Notes: a model not told the origin generated them from the letters alone. Shown: positions 11,001-22,740, counted from the stretch's first letter. The stretch: 64,000 nucleotides of DNA from Lotus japonicus (GCF_012489685.1 NC_080046.1:38093176-38157175), one strand, 5' to 3'. Made by a program: numbers and translations.

Positions 11001-13314
11001 CGAAAAAAAAATATACACGTTTTTCCGCATTAAGTTTATTGTTGGTTACTAAAGTGACGCCACCGAAATCGGGGTGTTACACTTGAGGAGTTGGTCGAGG
11101 AATTGGTTCAACTTTAAGGAGAAAAGGAAGAAGAGTTAAGCCATAAATATCACGAGAAAGAGAAAGCCAGGTCGAAATAATTACCTTGACCAATAAGCGT
11201 TCTTATCGATATGTGGTTGAAGATTTCGACCGACACATGGAAAGGAAGATTCCATAGATAGTATTTAGTCCAGGTCACCCGCTTCCGAAGAGGTCATGCA
11301 CTTTGGTAAAAGTTCATGATACTTACATGGTCAACCCATTTAGGAAGGACCAATGGAAGAGCCAAAGCATACTTACAAGTAGGCAATGGTGGGAATTTAA
11401 AGCCAGTTTTTCAAATAATAAAAGAGAGACCATCCTCATCAGGAGGGATGATCAACCGAGTTTTCTTGGCTTTAGACTCCCACATTTGCCTAAGAAGTTG
11501 AGCTGCTTTAGCAACAGTTTCTCGAAGTCGAGGACCCGGAAAATACACTACACCAAAGAATTGCTGGAAAGCATTGATCTCGGACGAATGCATACCTTTG
11601 GTCTTCTTAGCTTGCTTCTGCAAAAGAAAGACATTCGTTATGCGCTGAAAACAATCTTCGATTGACACCGAAATGTCGCTCCAATAAGTAGACCACCAAG
11701 TCTTAAATGCCTTGGTGACATAAAAAGAAGGGGCAAAGCGAAAAGGACTGAGATTAATCAGCTTTTCGTTGTAGTAGTCAACGGTGGTGTCGAAAACGCT
11801 GAGTTTGGTAACAACACCAGGATAGAGAACAAGAGAGTGGTCGAACAATGTGTTAGGCAAATCCTGACTTAGCCCAAATTGTCGAGAAACCAGCTGGGGG
11901 TTATAACCACACAGAGTATAGTCGTTACTGGCAAAACCTATGGTCAGCACTCGAGGGGATAATATGGTTTGCCAGAGTTCAAGCTGATGTGGGGAGAGAT
12001 CTTCTGAACCAGGAAGGATGGGGTAGGAAGTTTTCAGCCAACGCGGGCCATAAGTGGGCTTGCAGTATGGGGCAAAACTGGAGCGGTAATGTTTCAGTTC
12101 AAAGAACATGGTGAAATACTTCTTGAAATCGGCCTCAAAGTTAGAAGCATTGTAATGAGGGGTCAAAGTCTCGAGCCTGTGAGCATCAATTCTTGTGTTA
12201 GACACTGCAGAAGGGTTTTGTTTAGCCGGAAGAAAAGATTCGAAAACTGTATTCAACCAAAGTTGAAGCAGCCATAACGTACCGGCTGCATTTAAAGACA
12301 TGACATTGGGATCTCGAATATCGGCCACTGCTTCATTAATCATCTGATAAAGGTTACCAAGAACGAGCCTGGCCAAAGCGATTCTTCGACCCTCATGGAG
12401 CAAATTGGCTAAAGGAAGAAGCATGGCGGGGATCCTCAGAGGTTTAGTGCAAAATACGTAAGCAGAGAGCCAATACAAGACAAACGCAACATGCTTAGCA
12501 TCAGAAACTTCACCATCTTCGACATAGTGAGCCTTGATAAATCGGCTAAAGGCTACATTGTCCGTCAAAATGGGGATAGGCTTAACTGGGGCAGCAGTAG
12601 AATGATAATCATCACCCATGACCCAGAGGCCAGTAATTGCAGCAACATCGAGAAGTGTGGGGGTGATCATGCCAAAGGGAACATGGAAGCTGTTGGTAGA
12701 TCTCTCCCAGAAATAAAATGAGCTCAAAAGCATAGCAGGATGATAGGAGATAGGTGATCTCGACAACTGAATTAAGTCAAAAATCCCAGTGACCTTCCAA
12801 TGCCCAGACTTACTAGCTTCTACCCTATCAAGCCATTTCAAATAAGCTTCGTCACTAGCTGTCGGATTGGGTGGGGCAGATCGAAACGCCCTCTTAGGGT
12901 CATTCAAAAAGGGTAAGCGATAAGAGGATCGAAAAGCAAGGATAAGCTCTTCCTCTCGAATACTAGGGTGAAATGTCTCATGACCATCAGGAAGGCTAGT
13001 AAGGCTACCCTTTCTCGCTTTCTTCAGAGGTCCTAAAATGGCGCACAATGTACCATTAACAGAGATAGGAATGAGTACCTGAGATTTCCAGATAGCCCTC
13101 TTTTCCGCTTCATACGGTGGGTATAGAATAGGAACACATTTGGCTTCCCCCATTTCAAGAGCAGCAACCAGTGGTATAACATTGTCGGAATCGGAAGCCA
13201 TGAAAGGGATCAGAAGGCGCACCAGAGAAAAATGAAGAAACAAAGGGTTAAGCAATTTTAAATGAAACTTGGAAGATTTGAAAAGTGTAAAGCTTAAAAG
13301 GAAGCAACAATGGT

Positions 13315-13326
13315 GTATTTATAAAC
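13315..13326 (-). promoter_or_regulatory. TATA box of the antisense PMD gene
   Basis: The minus strand reads TTTATAAATACACC about 115-125 bp upstream of the ATG at 13201. It lies between that ATG and the 3' LTR (13635), so the antisense gene appears to have its own promoter outside the LTR. Confidence 0.5.
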
Positions 13327-13634
13327 GGAAGGGGAAACGGACGTGAAGCTGCATTGCACAGCATTGCATAAAATTTGAAATCCCAACGGTTATTTTATTA
13401 TTATAACCGTAGCTTCCTAGTATATAGGCTGAAAAGGAGCAAAGATGACTCTAGTGAGAAGACTGCAAATTAGCAGGCGTCAGACGCTATGACTTCTGAT
13501 TGGACCTGAAGATGAAAGGTTGAAATTGCAAAAACTTGGGAAGGAATGGTAGTTCCACTCGAAATTTCAGGCTCAAAAAATGCTTGCTCTCTCCAAGGTC
13601 TGGTAGTCGAGAATCAACTTTTTTGGGGGGCATT

Positions 13635-14339
13635 TGTTGGCCCAAGAATGTTTGGCCCAAAACGCATTGTGCTTGTCGAAAATAAGATCACGAAAATCAA
13701 GGAGAAGGCTAAGTTTAAACGCTAGCAAAAGTTGACAAAAGATGTCGTTGCTATTAACACGGGCATATTTACCACGTGCAGCTTTGAATGAATCAGTTGA
13801 AGGATGCCTCCCCCCACGATGGCCACCCACGTGGCAAGTGAACGGTTAGGAGGCACCACCCTCCCCACTACGCATGAAGGTACCAGTGCAAGCAGGAGAT
13901 CGTGGAAGAGCAAAGCCCACTAACTCACCCAGCAAAGGGAAAAAACCGTCAAAGACATGCGAGACATTGGAGTGCTATAAATAGGAGAAGATTATGCAGA
14001 AGAAAGGGTTCCCAACTCAACTCTTAAAAATTCAATAAAAGCTCACATGTCCGCATCAAAGAGACTCAACGAGCCTAACGTGATCATGGAGGAGTATGTT
14101 GCTGAACCAGCCGTTTATGTTTCATGCCTTTGAGCGCTTCAAGCTTGTTATTTTGTTACTTTGTATTCCTGTCGATTTCTTTTATGTTGATGTAATTAGG
14201 CGTTTTCGACTTATTTGATGTACTTTTCAGTTTGTTCAGTGTAATTCGAATTTCAGCACCTTTAAACTTGCAGTTTATTCACTTATTGGGTTTACCCTTG
14301 GCACGTGGGTGTCGAGATTTCTAAGTTTCACACACAACA
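13635..14339 (+). repeat. 3' LTR of the Tat element
   Basis: Begins TGTTGGCCC just after the polypurine tract and ends CACAACA (TG...CA). It contains a TATA box CTATAAATAGG (13975-13985) and, about 50 bp on, CAATAAAA (about 14033), which fits U3-R-U5. Length is 705 bp. The 5' partner is outside the window. Confidence 0.78.
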
Positions 14340-14451
14340 CTTTGGTAAGACGTTTTCCCAAAAGAACCCTTAATTCGCAAAATTCTTAATTTCTTAAACT
14401 TTTTCCAATCGAATTTGGAGAATGTTTGATTACTAAATATCACTGTAAACA

Positions 14452-14645
14452 ATAAGTCACTCATCACTTCATATTCAAATCATATATATAATTCTTCCTA
14501 TTATTCTTTTTATTTTAAGAAACTACACTTTTTTTCATTGAGAAACACTTTAATCTATTAACTGTAAACAAAGGTAGTATCTAGTAAACAAAATTCTCAA
14601 AATAAATTTACAAAAAGGAGGAGGAGGATGACTTACCAACTCTCA
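14452..14645. repeat. Duplicated segment, copy A, left part
   Basis: Nearly identical to 39181 onward. The segment is cut by the 14646-27160 element and resumes at 27161-27702. The last 5 bases (TCTCA) are the target duplication. No gene is recognised; a short minus-strand frame (DSSTVCFIVDGATKFLLLK region) in the right part may be an old exon. Confidence 0.75.
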
Positions 14646-14965
14646 TGTTCTATCCAAGAACATAGAGATGAGGTACGATACCTAGAGTGAAAGGATCGTG
14701 ATGGGAGAATCTAGAGAGAGTAAGAGCGTAACCGCTTAGAGAGAGAGAGTAACTGAATTTCAAGCTTGTTATTTCTCAAATGAGCTAAGAGTCCCTTACA
14801 ATTTCTAACCGTCCCCTATTTATAGATTTGGGGGTTGGGCTTGGCGCCCCTAACTTCTCTTAGTGGGCCAGTTGCGCCTCCAGGGAGAAGGCTCAATTTG
14901 CTGGCTTGCACGTCGCCCTAGGCTGGCGCACCTGGGCGAGGGACCCTAGGGTCTCGCCCAGTCCA
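14646..14965 (-). repeat. 3' LTR of the non-autonomous element
   Basis: A 320-bp LTR with a minus-strand TATA box CTATAAATAGGGG (14815-14827). A third copy of the same LTR is at 51627-51946. Confidence 0.9.
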
Positions 14966-15611
14966 TAAGTCCACAAGATACCAAGCTCGAAGCATGAGTG
15001 CTGAGTGTGTCTTTAAGAAGAAGCCTGAGGCGACGATCATGAGAAAATTAATTAATGCCAAAGCCTAATGACTCAAAACAATTGCCAACATGGCTTGATA
15101 ATTAAAACCTAGGACTAATTTCTTGGTTTCCCTAGCAAGTTTCTTCGGTCCCACGAGTCCCCAGGTGTGCTTGTGGTGACAGCGTTTGGCTCCCTCGCCC
15201 CGCTTCACCAGTGATCGCCATGGACCATGATGGCTTGACGCGTGTAAGCCACATGTAATGTACGGAAATAATACAAAGGTCAACGAATCTGTAAAATCTC
15301 AACCGCTATCTCTGATATGTCCCTTCAAATCATAATAAAGCCTGTCAATTTGAATTCAAACCAATGAACTTCAGTCGTTGTAACTTCTCATTTAACGTGT
15401 CGTTCCCGTTTCCCCAAAATCCGCGTCACGCTCCCCTGAGTAATCATTTCATCTTGCCACGATGGGACACGATTTCCCAACCGCTACTCACCCTAACTTT
15501 TAAAATCCCCCTTGCCTCATCATTCACCACTTCTGGAATCCTCATAACCTACTGAGATTGACACCCTCGCACCCTCTTCCATCTTCATTCTCACTTTGTC
15601 CCTTGGCAAGA
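14966..15611. other. 3' internal non-coding part of the element
   Basis: This stretch between the LTR and the antisense gene is partly shared with 51947-52140 (including the tract ACAATTGCCAACATG near 15079). I see no gene in it. Confidence 0.5.
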
Positions 15612-17177
15612 ATGACTCCACCACACCGTACTAAAAAATTCTCTCGATCCCGAAGCACTGCTCTTGCATCTCCGCCTCCGGTTGACCCTCCTCCCTCCGG
15701 AGGACTGCCCCATGGCGGGGGGAAATCGTCGCCTTCTAGCGCCGGGTGTTTGCCACCCTTCCCGAGTCCACAGATAAAACCTCCGTTCAGAAGGCCATTT
15801 GTCAGCCTTCTGAGCTGTCCTCTGATGAGTCTGTTACTGAGATGGCCCGCCAGGCTGGTGGGATTTGTTATGAGAAATCTCTTGAAGACATTCTTGTCAC
15901 CGGAAGGTGCCCAACGATTCGCCGACCCTGGCAGCACCGTGCGGTTGACCATGGCGTGGAGAGACCCCACTTCTTTTACGTCTACGAATATTTGTTCCTC
16001 GACCTGGGAATCAAAATGCTTTTCTCCCCCTTCCTTCGCCAAGTTATGAGGGAAATTAATGTGGCCCCATGCCACCTCCATCAGAATGACTGGGCCTTCA
16101 TTCGTTGCTTTGAGGCTCTTTTCAACGCCGTTGGTCTTGAACCAAAAACCGCCCACTTCTTTTACTTCTACGACGTGGAGCCAAAGTCTTTAAAAACCAA
16201 AACCCCAGGGTGGGTTTCTTTGAAATCGCACACAGACCGGCAGCGTCTTCACCCCTACAAGAGCAACGTCGAGATGGGGACCGGGCGCCGGTACTTCCGC
16301 ATAACTGTGCATCCCACTTACCCTGAAGCTTTCACCCTTCGAGACGAGACTGCCCTGTTTCCTTTCTACTGGACCTAGAGCCCCCGCGTTGTTCCGTTGC
16401 CATCCGATGCGTCATTGAGTGATGAAGAAAAAATCATCCTTACCTTTCTTGTTGGGCTTCCGGTCCTTGAGTGCTCACAGTTGCTTGAAGCCACTCGCAA
16501 GAACACCCTCGGCTCATTCCTAGGAGGAATGAATTTCACTAAGGTCGAACTGGAGCGTGCACTGGCCGTCGAGGCGTTCGAGTTTCCTCTCGTCTTTAAT
16601 ACTAACGGAAGTAAGAGAAGGCGCGCTGTTGTGGATGTTGACACTGAGACCACCATCCCTTCCCCAAAGAAACGGGTAAGAGGGTCCACATCGGTTGAGC
16701 TTGAGCCAGGATCCATAGTCGACACTGCCTCTTCTGAGGCTGGCGGGACAACGCCAAACATTGTTGCTCCTAGATCCAACGAGCCAGCGCCTGACGCCGT
16801 CATTCCTCCAGAGACTGACGAGTCGGCGCCGGGTTCTACCAACAACACCGCTCTCCCTTCCCTAGTGAAGGAATCCCACAAATCCAAAGAGGTTATTCCT
16901 GGCACGGATGGAGGGACCAGAGCCACGATCCCTCTGCTGAAAAAAAAGAAGAAGAAAGCCAAAGGAACCAAAACCGGAAAGTCATCCGTTCCTCGCCAAG
17001 TCATGGTGGTCGAAGATGAACCAGACCCCAAGGGCGAGGCGGGACCCTCGCCCCTTCCCAAGGAGACTCTTATTGGTCAAAGTGCTCCTGAGGGCGCTGC
17101 TTCTGATTTCCTTCAAATAATCCTCCCCTCTAACCATCTATCCCAACAAGCTGGGGTAAGCTCACCCAGGGTGATGA

Positions 17178-18938
17178 GGATCGGTCCAGCCCAGACAAAG
17201 ACCCTTTGCAGGAAATAGGAGGTCCAATGACAAGGTCCAAGACCAAAAGAATGAAGCAAGCTTTGCAAGGACTGATTTTGGAGCTCAAGGGAAAAGAAGA
17301 TCAGAATAAATTAGAAGCAACTCCAAAGTGGGTCAATTTCCTTGAACTCAAGAATGATGATGACTTGGACCCAACTTGAAGGCATAATTTCCAAGAACCC
17401 AATCTGCATGTTCAAGATGCACTCATGGACATTAATATTTAGTAAATAAGTCCATTTTAGTTATTTTCTTGAATTTTCGTATTTAATATAGGGGTGAATT
17501 TTCTGATGACATTTTGTATTCCCCCTAGTTGGTTTTTAATGTCTTTTATGAGCCTTTGACTCATCTTTAGGAATAGTGGGCTTTTACTCAAGTTTCCAAT
17601 GCTAGTGGAGCTATAAATCTCTAGTGGAGTCTATTAAATGTTAGTGGGAGCATTATTACTTATTGGAAAGAGTAGCATCCCACTTAGCCTGTCAATAGGG
17701 ACTCAATGTATGGAACAAAGGAGTTTTTGAATCTGAATGATATTGAGTTTTCTCATATTGTGAGAGCTTCCCATTTGTTCTTGGGTTAAGAACTAAACTT
17801 GATAACTTTGGTTCTACCGGCAGGTCGCGGTTAGGGTCAAGTTCCCCTTTTATCTTTGATAACTTTGGTTCTACCGGCAGGTCGCGGTTAGGGTCAAGTT
17901 CCTATCTTTTGTCACCGGTTTTCAAGACGATCCTTTGTTTCCCAAATCATATCATTTGTCAGGGAGTTGCATGCCAAGGTTAGAGCAAACATTGAGAAAA
18001 GGAATGAGCAGTATGCAAAGCAAGCTAATAAGGGGCGTGTTCGCATTACTTTTGAACCCGGAGATTGGGTTTGGGTTCATATGCGGAAAGAAAGATTTCC
18101 AAATCAAAGAAAATCCAAATTGCACCCAAGGGGAGATGGACCTTTCCAAGTATTAGAAAAGATCAATGACAACGCCTACAAGCTAGATTTGCCAAATGAA
18201 TATGGAACTATAAGTTCTACTTTTAATGTGGCTGATCTATCTTTGTTTGATGTAGGTGATGGGTTTGATTCAAGGACGAATCCTTTCGAAGAGGGAGGGA
18301 ATGATGAGGATCGGTCCAGCCCAGACAAAGACCCTTTGCAGGAAATAGGAGGTCCAATGACAAGGTCCAAGACCAAAAGAATGAAGCAAGCTTTGCAAGG
18401 ACTGATTTTGGAGCTCAAGGGAAAAGAAGATCAGAATAAATTAGAAGCAACTCCAAAGTGGGTCAATTTCCTTGAACTCAAGAATGATGATGACTTGGAC
18501 CCAACTTGAAGGCATAATTTCCAAGAACCCAATCTGCATGTTCAAGATGAACTCATGGACATTAATATTTAGTAAATAAGTCCATTTTAGTTATTTTCTT
18601 GAATTTTCGTATTTAATATAGGGGTGAATTTTCTGATGACATTTTGTATTCCCCCTAGTTGGTTTTTAATGTCTTTTATGAGCCTTTGACTCATCTTTAG
18701 GAATAGTGGGCTTTTACTCAAGTTTCCAATGCTAGTGGAGCTATAAATCTCTAGTGGAGTCTATTAAATGTTAGTGGGAGCATTATTACTTATTGGAAAG
18801 AGTAGCATCCCACTTAGCCTATAAATAGGGACTCAATGTATGGAACAAAGGAGTTTTTGAATCTGAATGATATTGAGTTTTCTCATATTGTGAGAGCTTC
18901 CCATTTGTTCTTGGGTTAAGAACTAAACTTGATAACTT
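17178..18938. repeat. Direct repeat, about 635 bp, two copies
   Basis: Copies 17178-17815 and 18301-18938 differ at only a few positions by eye (for example in the TATA box). Between them a shorter repeat (GGTTCTACCGGCAGGTCGCG, about 17811 and 17869) occurs twice. Confidence 0.85.
17967..18509 (+). pseudogene. C-terminal end of a chromovirus integrase
   Basis: A 180-codon frame with GDWVWVHMRKERFP, LHPRGDGPFQVLEKI and NDNAYKLDLP, the conserved C-terminal region of integrases in Tekay/Reina/CRM-type gypsy elements, followed by an acidic tail. The catalytic core is missing. The terminal part is repeated at 17180-17379. Confidence 0.8.
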
Positions 18939-19352
18939 TGGTTCTACCGACAAGGAGATTGCGTCCCTGAAATGAGTAGGGCAGCTTGTATCGCCAAAGA
19001 CAAGGAGATTGCGTCACTGAGTCTCTCGCCAAGGTGAGGAACCAACTCGAAGCAAACACCAAAGCTGTCGCGGAGGCGGAAACCCGGGCGGCCTCTGAAG
19101 CCAAAACCCTTCGAGCGAGGTTGGAGGTCGAAGCTGCTGCTGAGGCTGTGGAAGGGTGCGGCCGCGGTTTCTTCCTCGCTAAAGCCTAGGTCTAGTACCT
19201 TTATGAGGGAATAGATCTCAGCGGGATGGGAGCCTTCAAGAAAGTCACCCCCGAGGGTCGGGTTGGCCATGATGATCCTCCAGGCTTCAACGTTGCATAC
19301 TTTGCGGCTGCTGAAAACGCAGAGAAAGCAGAAAATGGTAATGTAGTCTAAT

Positions 19353-20786
19353 TACTTTGTATTGATTTTCCCTTACCCTTTTGTAATTAATATTGCTCTA
19401 TGATAATGAATAGAATTTTGTTGCAGTTTCGTCCGTCTTCTTTTATTCACCGCCCTGCCATATTTTCTCCACGCGTTTGTTTTACGCCTTTGGGTCTAGA
19501 TTTTGTGTAGCGATTTTGAATGTGTGCCAAAGAAAACTAGGACTTTTGCTCAGTTTTGTACCGAGGCTTTGTTCACACCATATTTCCCGTAAGATCAGGT
19601 GTGACCTTGCCAGTTTTGTCCTGGCGAGGAATTATGGTTGCTCGGGACCCAATGGCCATGTGGGTTGCCCGAGACTTAGCCTAGCTTTGGGTTCTCGCCC
19701 ATATTTCGGGGAGGTTTTGCTCGCCCATATTTCAAGGATGCTTTTGGGATAAGTAACTGATCCGCACACATCGCCAAAGAGTAATCAGCGGTTCACGCTG
19801 GACTTTCCGGAGCGATCCTCAGACATCAAGGTCGTGTTGGGATCGCCACCTTCAGGGAATTTTTACCACAAGGCGACCATGACATTTTAGTTGAGTTGCT
19901 AATCGAGTAGCAGCGGTTCGCGCCGGACTTTCCGGAGCGATCCCCAGACGTCAAGGTCGTGTTGGGATCGCCACCTTCAGGGAATTTTTCCCACCGAGCG
20001 ACCGTGATAATTTAGTCGAGCTAGGAGTATTGCTGGGAATATCCTTTTGTATTTGATTTGTAAAAAGATTTTACATTCGAGGGATGCCTCGTTAAAAAAC
20101 TCCCGTGGTGGAGAAAAAGAGTGCATCTTTATTTTTGTCCTAGTTTTTCAGTTCCCTCGCCGCGTCCTTGCTCTTGTCTTCACCCCCCCAGATCAGAGCA
20201 CCACGCCGAGCACTTCGTCCTCCGTACCCGATGTGCTTGCCTCCCACTCGTTGTAATTGTGAGGTTGATCATTTCGCCAGCTCGCCCCACAGTAACGAGG
20301 GACTTCACTTAACTTGCTTTTCTGCTTGCCGCGCCTAGTTGCCCCAGGTTTAAAAATTGCCGACCCTACTGGTTTCCAATATCCTGTCTTTCCTTTTCCC
20401 TTACCCGCGCGGCGGCACGCTGGGCTCCTTTTCCCTGCCCTTGGCTTGTCTCGAGGTCGCTCAAGTGCCTTGTGACTACTCTGTTCGCCGCCACCGCTCT
20501 GGAAGCTCCGCTGATCCATTCCCTGCACCACTGCCCCTTTTTCCGTTCTCTCTTCTTGGCCCGTTCCCGAGAGAGTGGGCTCCCTGAATCTTGGCAACCC
20601 CCAAAGCGTCACATCCTTCTGACTCCAACTAAAGAGGTCAAAATTGTCCTCTACTAGCTTCACTAGGCGCCTTTCTTAACTGGTCGTGAGCCTGTGCTCG
20701 ATTGCTAGCACTCCTCTGCTGAATTTATACCTCTCCAAACCCTCTATTACGTTCGCCCAGCGCTCCTCTGCATGTGCATCCGTGAA
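19353..20786. other. Spacer between antisense gene and gag-protease, with tandem repeat
   Basis: RT and integrase would be expected here but no pol motif is seen in any frame. It holds two tandem copies of a 125-bp unit starting AGCGGTTC at 19787 and 19912 (up to about 20020). Confidence 0.55.
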
Positions 20787-22655
20787 TTATCCGTCTCTTC
20801 CTGTCCTGCCATCTGGCCTTCTCTGACCTTGGTTGTTCCTTAATCTTTCTATCTTTCGATCAATCATTTGCTCCAATCTTCCTGGTCCGTTTCGCCCCTG
20901 ATCCTGCACGCCCTGCCTATCTTGATCGCCCTCTAAGACCTTAATCTCGTGGCACCTGTTTCCCTCGCCGGCTCCCTTCTTTCCATACAAACTAAGGCAG
21001 TTGTTATAGCATTCCCTCACCCTCCTCTGATCGACCACGATTTTTCCCACCTTTCCGCAGATTAGTGGATACTTCACCGCCAGGTGAGCCGTTGAAATCA
21101 CCGCGCAGAGACGATTGAGCGTGTTCCGTCCGATGATGACATTGAATGATGCCACGACCTGTAATACCAAATACCTTACACGCAGAAGCTTGGCGTTCTC
21201 ATCAACACCAAAAACCGTGTCTATATCCAGGTAGCCACGCACCCAGACCTGCTCTCCTGAAAAGCCTACCAGAGTCCCAGTGTATGGCATCAAGTCCTTG
21301 TCTGTTAATCCCAACTGATCGAACGCATCGCCGTAGATAATGTCTGCAGAACTTCCCTGGTCCAAAAGAACTCTTCGCACATTAAAGCTATTGATCCTTA
21401 CTATTACTACCACATGATCATCCTTATGCGTCTTGATCCCCTCGAAATCTGCTGACGATATCACGATATTTGGGTGATGAAAACCGAACAGGGTTTCATA
21501 CTCTTGTACTGATGTCACCGCCCTAACCTGCCTTCGTCTCGCCGAGACTGTGTCGCCGCCTCCACCAAAGCCACCTACAATCGTATTTATCGTCCCAACT
21601 GGCGGTTCGAGATCTTTGTTGAAGGTTTCTTCTGCCCCCTTCTTCCTCGTTGCCAGCGTTTCCTTCTTGTCAGTGGTCGGCGTACGACGGCGATCGTCCC
21701 GCCTGCGATCATCCTGCTGGCGGCCCCCTTTATACCGATTCCCCTGCTGTCGTTCACCGTACCAGCGGTCACCTCGGTCATTTAACTGCGAGCGTCCCGC
21801 CCGGATGAGCCTTTCAATCTCGTTTTTTAAGGTGAAACAATCCCTAGTGCCATGGCCCGCCGAGCGATGGTACTCGCACCACTTTGTTTTATCCATCGCC
21901 ACTCGAGGCGGGTCGGTCTCCTTCTCGCCTTCCTCAACCGCATGTGTCGCCTTGACCTCCCGAAGTAGCTCCGTCAAATGCGCACTTAAACTTTTCCCCA
22001 GCTCTTCTCGCCGGCGAGAGTCGGCCTGATGCCACGGACGACGGCGCTCGAAGCTTTCCTTCACAGCCTTCTCTCTTGACTTTACCTTCTTATCTCGCCG
22101 CTTATTGCCTTCCCCTTTTTCTTTACTTTCTTTGCCTTCCGACGATGCGTCCCTCTGATCGCCATCCTTATCCATTTTTGCACGCTTTCTTTTGAAAGCA
22201 TCATCTTCCTCGTCCAAGATGTAAGTGTTTTTCCGCGCCCGGATCTCTGCCATCGACCGAGCCGGCTTACGGCTCAACTTACTGTTCAGCTTTCCTGGCT
22301 GCAACCCGTTCTTGAAAGCGTGCGCGCAAGCATGTGGTTCTGACTCCTCAATTTTAACAGACGCCGCACTGAATCGCTTCACATACTGTTTCAAAGTTTC
22401 ACCCTCTAATCGGCGGACATTGTATAGGTCATCGATCGTTATCTGCTTGGTTTTGCTCGCGGAGAACTGGACGAGGAACTTCGATGAGAAGTCGCGAAAA
22501 TTTATGATAGATCCCCGAGGTAGAGTCGTAAACCAAGCCATGGTTGTGCCTTTAGACGTCGATGGAAACATCCTGTGTAACATCCCGATCTGACGATTGG
22601 CCTCACGGTAACAACACGAGTCTTTTCAGTGCGCTTTGTCCTCACTCGCGCACTT

Positions 22656-22740
22656 CCCGGGAAAACTTCCCAGGAGGTCACCCATCACGATATTGCTCCA
22701 AGGCAAGCACACTTAACCATGGAGTTCTTATCAGTTGGGC
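22656..22740 (-). other. 5S rRNA-like sequence (Pol III internal promoter), not a rRNA gene
   Basis: On minus, the stretch contains AGAACTCC, GGTTAAGTGTGCTTG (box A region of plant 5S: AAGTTAAGCGTGCTTG) and GATGGGTGACCTCCTGGGAA (box C region, identical to plant 5S). The 5' third and 3' end of 5S are missing and the middle is diverged, so it is a derived promoter element and not a 5S gene. Confidence 0.75.

Larger units (their letters stand above)
7359..11081 (+). mobile_element. 3.7-kb solo LTR (TGTAAG...GTTACA family), copy S1
   Basis: The unit begins TGTAAGACC and ends GGGGTGTTACA. It is flanked by the 5-bp duplication CTTGA (7354-7358 and 11082-11086), as made by an LTR-retrotransposon integrase. 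No terminal direct repeat and no gag/pol frame occur inside, so it fits a solo LTR of a family with very long LTRs, perhaps Ogre-like. A TATA box (8020-8027) and a C/T-rich leader with a donor-like GAGGTATAG (about 8165) suggest plus orientation. Related units are at 22576-26132 (minus), 28975-35248, about 52650-56046 and 63058-64000. It interrupts exon 2 of the antisense PMD gene. Confidence 0.82.
5405..13201 (-). pseudogene. Spliced antisense gene with plant mobile domain (PMD-like), split by a solo LTR
   Basis: I infer five exons on minus from GT-AG sites: 13201-11185, 11111-11082 continuing at 7358-7262, 7187-7038, 6963-6755 and 6664-5405. Exon 1 encodes about 600 residues with motifs of the plant mobile domain family (PF10536): FYFWERSTNSFHVPFGMITPTLLDV pattern at about 12720-12650, followed by GLWVMGDD. 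Exon 2 holds an Asp run, exons 3-4 are Ser/Lys-rich, and exon 5 ends in a predicted coiled coil (about 5740-5420). PMD proteins occur in MAIN/MAIL host genes and in retrotransposons; the role of the transposon copies is not established. Exon 1 has two in-frame stops after 11411 (TGA, then TAG/TGA-type) and exon 2 is split by the 7359-11081 LTR with TSD CTTGA, so the gene is dead. A TATA box lies at 13326-13315. Confidence 0.72.
1..14339 (+). mobile_element. Ty3/gypsy LTR retrotransposon, Tat type, 5'-truncated by the window
   Basis: The sequence shows protease, RT, RNase H, a second RNase H and integrase in that order on plus, then two minus-strand genes, then a polypurine tract (six T, six G, CA at about 13621-13632) and an LTR at 13635-14339. 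Order PR-RT-RH-IN is Ty3/gypsy. The extra RNase H after the normal one and an antisense gene between pol and the 3' LTR are known traits of the Tat lineage (Ogre, Grande and relatives). The 5' LTR, PBS and gag lie left of the window, so the TSD cannot be confirmed; the 5 bases after the LTR are CTTTG. Several in-frame stops and frameshifts make it non-functional. It is interrupted by a solo LTR at 7359-11081. Confidence 0.88.
17175..18950 (+). mobile_element. Rearranged chromovirus-like fragment inside the antisense gene
   Basis: Two copies of the same block (about 17178-17815 and 18301-18938) each hold an integrase tail followed by LTR-like sequence. The second copy is preceded by more of the integrase (17967 on). 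This arrangement, with the element body deleted between the copies, looks like the product of unequal recombination or of a tandem element. No target duplication is visible at the edges, so it may have arrived by recombination rather than integration. One copy reads CCTATAAATAGGG (about 18819), a TATA box; the other is mutated there. Confidence 0.7.
15612..19352 (+). pseudogene. Antisense gene of the non-autonomous element (putative gypsy-type transposon protein, PF04195-like), broken
   Basis: ATG at 15612 opens a Ser/Pro-rich N-terminus. The frame shifts in a G run near 15717-15722 and continues through ARQAGGICYEKSLEDIL, HFFYVYEYLFLDLGIK and FYFYDVEPKSL. An in-frame TAG (16376-16378) follows FYWT, then the frame runs to about 17175. 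A chromovirus fragment intervenes, and a coiled-coil tail resumes at about 18955-19350 (LAKVRNQLEANTKAVAEAE; GAFKKVTPEGRVGHDD). Motifs fit the plant family called putative gypsy-type transposon, a DNA- or RNA-free helper of unknown role found in retrotransposons. It runs opposite to gag, so its position parallels the PMD gene of the neighbouring Tat element although the sequence is unrelated by eye. Confidence 0.65.

Noticed and set aside
16375..17061. 228-codon minus frame
   Set aside because: Shadow of the plus-strand PF04195-like gene; Ser/Gly-rich composition is the mirror of that gene's codons.
22656..22740. 5S rRNA gene
   Set aside because: Only the central promoter region resembles 5S. 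Ends are missing and it sits in a transposon.
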